Source: an uncultured Schlesneria sp.
GTDB lineage: Bacteria; Planctomycetota; Planctomycetia; Planctomycetales; Planctomycetaceae
Reading direction: 5' to 3'
Assembly: GCA_903840265.1 (NCBI GenBank)
Contig: CAIMFH010000078.1
Coordinates: 1-35,446, forward strand
DNA: 35,446 nt
Position numbers and translations under genes: made by a program
Shown here: in pieces, positions 1-7,038 of the stretch
Position numbering within the stretch: position 1 is the stretch's first letter
How the letters are laid out: each line of letters starts with the position of its first letter
The notes under the pieces: generated by a model
Told to the model about the DNA's origin: nothing
Databases searched by the model: none
Seen by the model: only the letters and a program-made list of their open reading frames with translations

Positions 1-762
1 CAGCCGGTAATAGGGCAATTAAACATCGGTGGAACAAGCAAGACCGTGTTTAGTTCCCAATCCACGTTCTACGGAATCGGCGGCGCTCGAAATGCAGTTG
101 AACACGGCGGCCTGAATGTCGGATTTGTCCTGTACGGTGTGCGCAATGATGAAGCCGCAACGCTGTTTCGCGAACTTGGGAATGAAGCTGGCGTTATTGC
201 CCACCTCCACGATTTGATACCGGGAATCCAAAACTACGGTACGCCCCTCGTACTTTGGTCCCTCATCATTTACGAGACTCTCCAAGGCAGTGCCTGGCTA
301 TCGCAAGTCGATAGCATCACGGAGAACCCGGCAATGCACTCTAATCCGTTTACGGCATCGGTTGAAACCCTGAAACGTCTTCTCGCCCGCAACTTAAGCC
401 GCGGAGGGCAACTAGAAGATCCCACGCCCGTCGCTACCAAACAGGCACCGAAGAGGAGTACGGAACGGGGCGAAGGCCGGGCGAAGCTAATTGCGGCACT
501 GACGAAGCACCACGAATATGCTGACAGCGGCTGCCTTAACACAGAGCCCATCGGCAACAACGGGTTGGCCCGAATGGCGGACGTTTCTGCATCAACCGCA
601 TCGGAATTCTTCAACAAGGAATTCAATGGACTTACGAAGTATCGGGCGATTTGCGCCGACAAAACTGGACTTGTTGCGGCACTGAAGCTGCTCAATCAAG
701 AATTCTCACCCCATCTTCTATTCGGAGCGAAGCCGCTAGGCGAAGGTGACAGCGACGAATAA
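1..762 (+). CDS. Hypothetical protein with HTH-like C-terminus (5' end probably outside the window)
   Basis: I do not recognise this family. The frame is open from base 1. The first in-frame start visible is a GTG at 46 without a convincing Shine-Dalgarno, so the gene may begin before the window. From the GTG it would give 238 residues. The N-terminal half looks globular, with a GIGGARNAVEHGG segment near residue 10. The middle (about 110-150) is charged and probably a linker. Near residues 170-195 the segment GLARMADVSASTASEFFNKE has the spacing of a helix-turn-helix (helix, small-residue turn, Ser/Thr-rich recognition helix), which suggests DNA binding. The acidic C-terminus ends at 762. 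It lies upstream of a DUF4365 gene on the same strand, 184 bases apart, with a weak hairpin between them. The coding call is fairly safe; the function is unknown. Confidence 0.6.
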   Translation, partial: QPVIGQLNIGGTSKTVFSSQSTFYGIGGARNAVEHGGLNVGFVLYGVRNDEAATLFRELGNEAGVIAHLHDLIPGIQNYGTPLVLWSLIIYETLQGSAWLSQVDSITENPAMHSNPFTASVETLKRLLARNLSRGGQLEDPTPVATKQAPKRSTERGEGRAKLIAALTKHHEYADSGCLNTEPIGNNGLARMADVSASTASEFFNKEFNGLTKYRAICADKTGLVAALKLLNQEFSPHLLFGAKPLGEGDSDE

Positions 763-777
763 CTGAGGCGTTCGATC

Positions 778-806
778 ATTCGGGGTGGCGTGGCGAATAC
801 CCGAAT
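778..806 (+). terminator. Weak hairpin after the first gene
   Basis: ATTCGGG (778-784) pairs perfectly with CCCGAAT (800-806) across a 15-base loop, starting 16 bases after the stop codon of the first gene. There is no T-tract, so a role as an intrinsic terminator is only possible. Confidence 0.3.
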
Positions 807-946
807 AACCTCTTGACTGCGCGAATCGCAGCTTCGTTCGAAGTTTTAGAGCGAATCTCATGCTGTTCGACATCTTGTTGCCGAACGCTGGGCCAACGGT
901 GATACAGACGGCACTTCGCGGTCAGTGACTGTTGGAGCAGAGAATA

Positions 947-1483
947 ATGGAAACGCAATCCGTCGCCGACCTAAGAGCTCGGCATAGTCAGCAACTCATT
1001 CGAAACATGCAACAGGAATCCGCGATTATCCTAGATAATGAAAGTAGGGAACGAGCGCTCGTCGGCGAAGTCATTTCGACAGTGGCACTCGCAGGCCAAA
1101 TCTGCCGTGAGTTAAATGTGAGCGACAAGGGGATCGATATGGAAGTCGAGTTTAAGGACGATGGCCATGAAGCGACTGGAAAGAAACTTTACCTGCAATT
1201 GAAGTCTGGTGATTCGTACTTGCGGAAACGGATGAGCGATGGCGCGGCGTTATTCCAGATCACGAAGGAGCGCTACGTCAAATACTGGATGAACCAGATG
1301 TTTCCGGTGTTGCTCGTAATCCGGAGTTCCGATGGCGAAGTCCGTTGGATGGAAATAAGAGACTGGTTGAAGAAGCACAGCGAGAACGGAACGAAGCCTA
1401 TAAAGCAAATTCTCTTCCATGGGGAACGATTTGACGTAATGAGCGTGCGGAGATGGCGAGATCGGATCCTGACTCAGACGTAA
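947..1483 (+). CDS. DUF4365 domain protein (PD-(D/E)XK nuclease-like)
   Basis: A 178-residue protein with the pattern of DUF4365: an early GE motif (E41), GID at 62-64, the QLKSG core (Q84, K86), an aromatic KYW segment near 112-114, then a hydrophobic strand (PVLLVI, 120-125) and a W-containing tail. The order E...GID...QxK resembles the Mrr/PD-(D/E)XK nuclease core, with D64 and the QxK pair as the likely metal site. Members of this family are often seen near mobile or defence genes, but the substrate is unproven. I chose the ATG at 947 because GGAG lies about 9 bases upstream; a TTG at 932 would add five residues. The family call is good; the nuclease activity is inferred. Confidence 0.75.
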   Translation: METQSVADLRARHSQQLIRNMQQESAIILDNESRERALVGEVISTVALAGQICRELNVSDKGIDMEVEFKDDGHEATGKKLYLQLKSGDSYLRKRMSDGAALFQITKERYVKYWMNQMFPVLLVIRSSDGEVRWMEIRDWLKKHSENGTKPIKQILFHGERFDVMSVRRWRDRILTQT

Positions 1484-1531
1484 GGTGATGAAAGTCGAGC
1501 GCGATCCCGAGCGCGTAAAGCGTGCGAGCGC

Positions 1532-1618
1532 ATGGACCAGATGCGTGAGGAGATCCGTAAGAGGGTCGGGACGGTGGATTTCGCAGTCGATTCGATTCGT
1601 GAATATCGCGACCGATGA
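1532..1618 (+). pseudogene. Antitoxin-like remnant (VapB-type C-terminus)
   Basis: A 28-codon frame starting at ATG 1532 encodes MDQMREEIRKRVG followed by a segment ending DSIREYRDR. This tail resembles the C-termini of small VapB-type antitoxins that precede PIN toxins. It ends in an ATGA overlap with the PIN fragment that follows, the usual arrangement of a toxin-antitoxin operon. The frame continues open upstream to the TAA at 1481 with no start codon, and another frame offers an ATG at 1488 (MKVERDPERVKRAS), so a frameshift may have broken a longer antitoxin. The identification rests mainly on context. Confidence 0.4.
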
Positions 1619-1830
1619 GCCTCTTCGTTCTTGATACCTTAGTCGCCGTCAAATGGGCGCTCCCGGAATCTGGATTGGTCGCAGTCCTCACGCTTCGGAA
1701 CGCTATCCGTCACCGAATCCACGAGATCATTTTCCCTGCCTCGGTTCGCCGTTCTGCTATTCGAGCAGGCTACATTCATGACGGACAGCTAAGGCAGGTC
1801 CTTGCTGAACGGCGGCCTCGATTGTCGTGA
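1615..1830 (+). pseudogene. Truncated PIN-domain toxin (VapC-like remnant)
   Basis: The frame begins MSLFVLDTLVAVKWALPES, very close to the first strand and helix of VapC PIN ribonucleases, which normally read VLDTSVAVKW. After about 40 residues (IHEIIFPA) the similarity becomes patchy: a short RAGYIHDGQLRQVLAE piece recalls the next PIN helix, but the acidic residues expected in between are missing and the frame stops at 71 residues. Intact VapC proteins are about 130-150 residues. It overlaps the antitoxin-like remnant by ATGA. I read it as a toxin gene inactivated by an internal deletion or frameshift. Confidence 0.55.
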
Positions 1831-1833
1831 GAA

Positions 1834-2685
1834 CTAACCGCTCGGCGGCGAATTCGGCGCAAATCCGCCGCTACCGTAGCCTGTTCCCGGCGGTTGAAAT
1901 TGAATATTGCTCGGTATCGACGGGTTGTCAGCGAGACCAACCTCGACAGCCAGTCCACCTCTCGTGGCGGGAATGTCATTGTCTGTATCTCGAAGCCACC
2001 TTTGGAGGTGAAACCATGCATCGCGTGCGGCAGAGAGAAACTTGGGCCAGTGCGTGTCGTAGAAGTCGCCCACGAGTTCGTGACGGCCCGCAAATTGAAC
2101 GTCCCAAGGAGTATACTTCGGCTGATCGCCGCCGTCATTCTCATCGGATTTCAGTTGCTGAAAGCAGAAAACTGGCATCCCTCCATCGACACTAATCGGC
2201 ACAATGCGCGAGTGAATAAACTGCGTTCTTCTGTCGTATGATGTTGCCAAGTCTGGGAAGTTGATCTTTAGCCATTTACTCCCTGATCCTTTCTTAAGTT
2301 TGGTACACGGAGCGTCTGAAAATGCACTCCCCAACGTGTCGATGGCGGCTCCAATGTTCCACCAATATGACGCAGTCAGCTCGTGTATTTCAAGTAGTCG
2401 AGCCCCTATGTCTGCGGTCAACTCCACCTCACATGCCCGTTTGAGAGAAGAGAGTGCTTTGAATGCGTGATAAAGTCGTATAAGCGCGGTGTAGTGGCTG
2501 CCTGCAAAGTCCATCCACTCTGCGGGAACGCGTGAGTACCCGGCGTCAGGTAGGCGACGTTGGAAGACGTGCGTTGCCCATACAGTCGAATAGGGCTCGA
2601 TTACTGTGACAAGCGCGTCAGCAGCCGTGCGAACTATTTCGCGTTCCAGTGGATCGCCGTGCCGACCAAGGAGGTTTATGCTCAT
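1834..2685 (-). CDS. Hypothetical helical protein with HEPN-like R-x4-H motif
   Basis: A 283-residue protein not assigned to a named family. ATG 2685 is chosen over ATG 2697 because GGGAG sits five bases before it. Residues 64-125 look entirely helical (LYHAFKALSSLKRACEVEL, then ASYWWNIGAAIDTLGSAF), and residues 152-158 read RRTQFIH, giving R153-x4-H158. This is the spacing of the catalytic R-x4-6-H motif of HEPN ribonucleases. The C-terminal 40 residues are rich in Gly, Pro, Ser and Asn (ending GGFAPNSPPSG) and probably disordered. The gene is divergent from a second R-x4-H protein at 2962-3747. HEPN membership is inferred from motif and helical context only. Confidence 0.6.
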   Translation of the reverse strand: MSINLLGRHGDPLEREIVRTAADALVTVIEPYSTVWATHVFQRRLPDAGYSRVPAEWMDFAGSHYTALIRLYHAFKALSSLKRACEVELTADIGARLLEIHELTASYWWNIGAAIDTLGSAFSDAPCTKLKKGSGSKWLKINFPDLATSYDRRTQFIHSRIVPISVDGGMPVFCFQQLKSDENDGGDQPKYTPWDVQFAGRHELVGDFYDTHWPKFLSAARDAWFHLQRWLRDTDNDIPATRGGLAVEVGLADNPSIPSNIQFQPPGTGYGSGGFAPNSPPSG

Positions 2686-2961
2686 TTTGTCTCCCATGCA
2701 ATACGATCAAGTATCATTCGAATCGGAAGTTTCAAGCAGGATGCACTTTTGGCATCCGTTTACTGGCGACGTCCCGGAATTCGAGAATATCGCGTATATG
2801 GCTCTCTGGCTACAGCCGTAGCAAGCCGGCAATCGGCGGTCGGCATTGTAAATGCCGCCAGCATCTGTCGACGGTCGCCAACGCAGCCTGTACATTGAGA
2901 TCATATGTGCCACAATGTGTTGCAAAATGGCGATCGACAACATAACGGATGAGCTAGACTG

Positions 2962-3747
2962 ATGCCAATAACACCGAAACGTCACTTTGACGAAGACATC
3001 GCGCGCGCCAAAGCAATTGCGGTCCATGCAAAGACACTTTTGTCAACGACTCCATTTGAGGAACTCCTACGCGACGACCTCCTTCGAAGCGCGTGGATGT
3101 TTGCAGTCGGAGCAATGGATGCATACTTCTGCGACGCTTACGCCCACTTTTTGGCAACAACACTTCAAGCCAAAAGCCTGCAGCCCACGGTCGTATTGCC
3201 AGCATTCATAAACAAGATCAAGATTCCGATCGGGTCGATACTGTCTCCATACGCCAATAGACCGAACTGGCGTTGGCGGATGGCCGCAAAAGCAATGATG
3301 GAGCGTGACAATGTTTTGGACTTGGAAAAGGTAACGAAACTCTTCAATCCATTTTTCCCAGACGGTCAGAACAAGAAGCTGTTTGCGGAAGTGCTGGACG
3401 TATGGATTCAATTGCCCGGAGCGACGGCTCATCTGTTTGGTATCACAGGAACCGTATTCGCAGCAGTGTTGAACGGTCACGCGAAGGACCAGGCAAGAAA
3501 AGACGCCGCAAAGTACTTCACAAAGCGAATTAGTTCGATAATTCAAAGACGCCATGACTGCATTCACAACTGCGACCGTCCCAAGACATCTCCGCAACCA
3601 GTGGGGAGTGCAGGATCCGTTCAGAACGTCATACGCGATGTCCGATTCACCGTTGAGCGGTGTGATGCGCATTTCGATTCGGAATATGCAGCCTTCCTTA
3701 CGCGAATTGGCTGCACATCCGTAACTCGGAATCAATTGGGCTATTGA
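2962..3747 (+). CDS. HEPN-domain protein (RiboL-PSP-HEPN-like)
   Basis: A 261-residue protein. The N-terminal segment around residues 43-63 (SAWMFAVGAMDAYFCDAYAH) matches the helical start of RiboL-PSP-HEPN-type proteins, which often read 'aalEaYl'. Residues 196-203 are RRHDCIHN, giving R197-x4-H202 followed by N, the typical HEPN catalytic motif with the basic residue just before. The tail (215-250) is a further helix. HEPN proteins act as RNases in toxin-antitoxin, Abi and RNA-processing systems; here the partner is unknown. No nucleotidyltransferase (MNT) gene is adjacent. The gene is divergent from the R-x4-H protein at 1834-2685 with 276 bases between starts, and convergent with the outer-membrane protein gene downstream. 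Confidence 0.65.
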   Translation: MPITPKRHFDEDIARAKAIAVHAKTLLSTTPFEELLRDDLLRSAWMFAVGAMDAYFCDAYAHFLATTLQAKSLQPTVVLPAFINKIKIPIGSILSPYANRPNWRWRMAAKAMMERDNVLDLEKVTKLFNPFFPDGQNKKLFAEVLDVWIQLPGATAHLFGITGTVFAAVLNGHAKDQARKDAAKYFTKRISSIIQRRHDCIHNCDRPKTSPQPVGSAGSVQNVIRDVRFTVERCDAHFDSEYAAFLTRIGCTSVTRNQLGY

Positions 3748-3799
3748 TGTTCAACATCGCGGTCAACTTGGCAATTGTGATCACGTCATTCGAGCCATT

Positions 3800-5476
3800 C
3801 TAGTACCGCAGCGTCGACTGCAAATAGAGCAACTCAGCGTTGCCACGTGGTGAGACAGTATTGATGTAGTCGCCGTAGAAGAATTGGAAGTAGCCCAGTT
3901 CGACGCTGAGGTTGGTCGTCACGTTGTAGGTGGCGAGCAGGTCGAGTTCGGTGCCGATGTTACTGCCTCGGTTTGTCGCGGCGGGGAATGGCTGGCCGGT
4001 GACTGTGTAGAGGCGATCGTTCGTGTTGGCGAGTTGGAAGAAGTGTTGAGCCACTTGCAGGCTCAGTTTTTGAGTCGGCTTCAACTGGAACCGCCAGTTG
4101 ATGTCGCTCAGGTTCTGTCGCGCCAGGTTGTCGATCAGACCCATGTAGGCATGGACCAGGCCGTAGTATTGAAAGAAAGTGTTATTGACCTTGTCGTTCG
4201 GGTTGCCATCGCCAGTGGCGTAGTCGTAGAAGCCCCACAGTGTCGGTTCCCACATCACCTTCTTCCATTGATGGCCCAGTCCCGTGACGAAGAAACCGGC
4301 CTGCACGCTATTTCCGTTGTCGTTACCGAACTGATAGCCCCCTTCGAAGTCGGTCAGCCAGGCGCGAGTTCCGTCGTCAACGTTGAATGTTCCCGCCCAG
4401 CGGTGTCCGTAGGTGTATCGATTACCGACAGGAAATCCGGCCCCGCCCGGAAATGAACCGTCATAGTTCGCCCATAGGAGATAGGTGTCGATCGTGTGGT
4501 TCTTGATCCCCTTGTAGGTGGCATAGCCACCTCCGAAGATGATGTTGTGGTTAGGTGGGTCGAACCTGTTGTCGAGGTAATCGACTCCATACCTGAGTCC
4601 GATCCCGCCGCCGTTGCCCGGTGTGGCCGTGTTCACCGGATTCGTTAGCCAGGCGTCCAAGTCCCAATCGACGCCGGGGCTGTTGAGCCTGATCCCCTGG
4701 AAGTTGCGGCGAGTGTTGGCCCAGTCCAGCGGCGAAATCAGCCGTTGAGAACCAAATGAAAGTTCTTGTCGACCGACTCGAAACCAGATGGGCTTTTCAT
4801 CTCGCTCCAGTACCTTCAGGTCGAGAAAGGCGTTCTGAAGGTCCCAGTGATTGGCATCGATCCCGGTCACCGGCAAGTCGTTGTTGTAGATGTCGGCATT
4901 GATCATCTCGATGTAGGCTCGCACCCAGTCCGAGTGCTTCAGGTCGAAGTATTGTCTCCAGCGGACCAGATCATAGACCGATCGGCCGGGCAGAACGAGT
5001 GGAGGCCGCAGTCGGTTGGCTTCGTCCATAAACCGCCAACGAATCTCGCCACCGACAGAGAGTCGCGTCTCTTCGGCCGCTTCCCACGGAATCAGGCTGC
5101 CCAGAGGGACATCCTTGAAGTCCTCGCCCAGCAGCGGCTTGTGATTCGGATCCTTCTTGTAGCTGAAATCATTGTCAAAGAAGCACAGCTTCCACGGCTG
5201 CGGGGGTGGTTTTGGTGCCGCAGGCTTGGGAGCGGCCGCCTGCGGCGCGGGATAGCTTGTTTGCTGAGACACAATCATCGCCGGCAAGCCGGCATCGTCG
5301 GCAACGATGACCGCGTCTGCGGGTGTTGGTGGCAGGGCGATCTCGCCTTCCCGCGATATGGCGGGGTTATCGAGGACATCGGTTAGTGACGACGCCACCG
5401 GTTCGATCGCCAGGGCCATCCCGGCCAAGCCGAGATAGAGACTCCACACGACGACGCTGATCGGCAACCACTTCAT
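3800..5476 (-). CDS. Alginate-export-family outer-membrane beta-barrel, last gene of the nitrate operon
   Basis: A 558-residue precursor. Start at ATG 5476 is set by AAGGA seven bases upstream and gives a signal peptide (MKWLPISVVVWSLYLGLAGMALA). ATG 5515 and a frame reaching 5623 are possible but lack this signal. After the signal comes an Ala/Pro/Lys linker (about residues 75-93), then a long barrel region. The segment GRQELSFGSQRLISPLDWAN is characteristic of the alginate-export (AlgE-like) barrel family. The C-terminus ends LYLQSTLRY, with the terminal aromatic residue expected for an outer-membrane barrel. It is on the nitrate-operon strand, 189 bases after narK, so it may be an outer-membrane channel for nitrate or nitrite rather than alginate; that role is inferred from position only. 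Confidence 0.8.
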   Translation of the reverse strand: MKWLPISVVVWSLYLGLAGMALAIEPVASSLTDVLDNPAISREGEIALPPTPADAVIVADDAGLPAMIVSQQTSYPAPQAAAPKPAAPKPPPQPWKLCFFDNDFSYKKDPNHKPLLGEDFKDVPLGSLIPWEAAEETRLSVGGEIRWRFMDEANRLRPPLVLPGRSVYDLVRWRQYFDLKHSDWVRAYIEMINADIYNNDLPVTGIDANHWDLQNAFLDLKVLERDEKPIWFRVGRQELSFGSQRLISPLDWANTRRNFQGIRLNSPGVDWDLDAWLTNPVNTATPGNGGGIGLRYGVDYLDNRFDPPNHNIIFGGGYATYKGIKNHTIDTYLLWANYDGSFPGGAGFPVGNRYTYGHRWAGTFNVDDGTRAWLTDFEGGYQFGNDNGNSVQAGFFVTGLGHQWKKVMWEPTLWGFYDYATGDGNPNDKVNNTFFQYYGLVHAYMGLIDNLARQNLSDINWRFQLKPTQKLSLQVAQHFFQLANTNDRLYTVTGQPFPAATNRGSNIGTELDLLATYNVTTNLSVELGYFQFFYGDYINTVSPRGNAELLYLQSTLRY

Positions 5477-5665
5477 CACTCGGTCCTTCGAGTTCGCATT
5501 CGATTCAACTGGCATTGTGTCTATCGAACACGACAGGTGCGCAAAGTAACTGTGGACTGCCGCATACTTTCCCTGCGGCCGATCGATACGGACGCTTGTA
5601 CGGATTATTCCGGTTGTGGGCACCTGTGATGAGTCCCTGATTTTCGACCGGAAGAATCTGCCGAA

Positions 5666-7012
5666 TTAAGCAGTCGCGCCGGCTAGTTCGAGCCCCTCCG
5701 ATGTTGGCTGTGGCTTCTGCAGCTTCATCGCATCCGCTTCCACTTCCGGTGAGAACCAAACTGCGAGTGCCGCGGTCGAACTGATCGTGATAATGCCTCC
5801 CAGCAACATCAATGCGGCTGGCCAACTCATGCCTCCTTTGAACAGGAAGCCTGCGGCCACCGCCCCGATGTTGCCCCCTGCCCCGACAATACCGGCTACC
5901 GAGCCGAGAGACTGTCGATTGACGAACGGGACCACGGCATAGGTCGCTCCGTTCGACATCTTGACGAACAGTCCCAACAGCAGCATCGAAGGCACGGCCA
6001 GCCAGATGACGTTCATCGAGGCGAACAGCATCAGGCAGAGGCCTTCGCACAGCACGACCGCGAACATCCAGCGGACTCGCCCTTTCAGCCCCCACTCGGC
6101 ATTGCAGCGATCGCTGATGTAACCGCCCAAGGCTCGTGCGAACAGGTTCATCATGCCGAACGATGCCGCGGCGGCACCGGCCCAGTACAGATCGAGCTGG
6201 AAGTAGTCGGTGAAGTAAAGAGCGGCGATGTTGTCCAGCGTCAATTCCATCCCGAAGCAACAGGCATAGATCAGCGCCAGTGCCCAGACTCGGTAGTCAC
6301 TTGCCGCGGCGAGAAAGCTTCCCTTGGATTGTTTGACGGCCGGCATCGCTCCCGATTGGCGAAGGGTACTGAAGTTGCCTTCCGGGGTGTCCTGCGTCAG
6401 AAAATAGTAAGCGATCCCCGTCAGGAAGCAGAGGATTCCTGACAGCAGCATCGCCGCACGCCAACCGAGGGCATCGCTAAAACCACACAGCGTGACAAAG
6501 CCCGCGAAGACCAATGGCATGACCATCTGCGTGACGCCGCCGCCCAGGTTTCCCCAACCGGCGGTCGCCGCGTTGGCTGTGCCGATACAGTTTGACGCAA
6601 ACATTTGCGATGTGTGATACTGAGTGATGACGAACGAAGCTCCGATGACACCGATCAGGATGCGAAACAGCAGGAACGATTCGAAGCTGTTCGCGAAGCC
6701 GATCATCATGACTGGGATGGAACCCAACGTCAGCAGCCACGTATAGGACAATCGGGGGCCAATTCGATCGCACAGCCAGCCGATTCCCATGCGAGCCAGA
6801 ATCGTGATGGAGACCGAACCGATGATGCACCAGCCAACCTGGTCCTTGGTCAGCGCCAGTTCTTTTCGAACGATCGGCATCAGCGGTGCGATGCCGAACC
6901 ACGCGAAAAAGCACAAGAAGAAGGCGAACCACGTCATGTGAAACGCACGCATTTGCGGCGTCTTCAGGCTGAACAGGTCGATGCGAGTGGCCTTGCCTGG
7001 AGAGGTGTACAC
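5666..7012 (-). CDS. narK: Nitrate/nitrite MFS transporter (NarK/NasA type)
   Basis: A 448-residue major facilitator with about twelve hydrophobic segments. It carries both nitrate-signature motifs of the NNP family: GWGNLGGGVTQ near residues 152-162 and GAGGNIGAV near 377-385. Arginines in helices 2 and 8, expected for anion binding, are plausible (FRILIGVIG near 117). GTG 7012 is the likely start: AAAGGA lies about eight bases upstream and the first ATG would trim a normal N-terminus; the longer upstream frame would run into nasA. It begins 26 bases after nasA and should import nitrate, and perhaps export nitrite, across the inner membrane. The C-terminal tail is cytoplasmic and polar. Confidence 0.92.
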   Translation of the reverse strand: MYTSPGKATRIDLFSLKTPQMRAFHMTWFAFFLCFFAWFGIAPLMPIVRKELALTKDQVGWCIIGSVSITILARMGIGWLCDRIGPRLSYTWLLTLGSIPVMMIGFANSFESFLLFRILIGVIGASFVITQYHTSQMFASNCIGTANAATAGWGNLGGGVTQMVMPLVFAGFVTLCGFSDALGWRAAMLLSGILCFLTGIAYYFLTQDTPEGNFSTLRQSGAMPAVKQSKGSFLAAASDYRVWALALIYACCFGMELTLDNIAALYFTDYFQLDLYWAGAAAASFGMMNLFARALGGYISDRCNAEWGLKGRVRWMFAVVLCEGLCLMLFASMNVIWLAVPSMLLLGLFVKMSNGATYAVVPFVNRQSLGSVAGIVGAGGNIGAVAAGFLFKGGMSWPAALMLLGGIITISSTAALAVWFSPEVEADAMKLQKPQPTSEGLELAGATA

Positions 7013-7038
7013 GATTCGAATCCTTTGCTGAGATGGGG

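Noticed and set aside
5505-6260. Minus-strand frame, Arg-rich, overlapping narK and the barrel gene
   Set aside because: Out of frame with narK, extreme Arg content typical of a shadow, no start signal.
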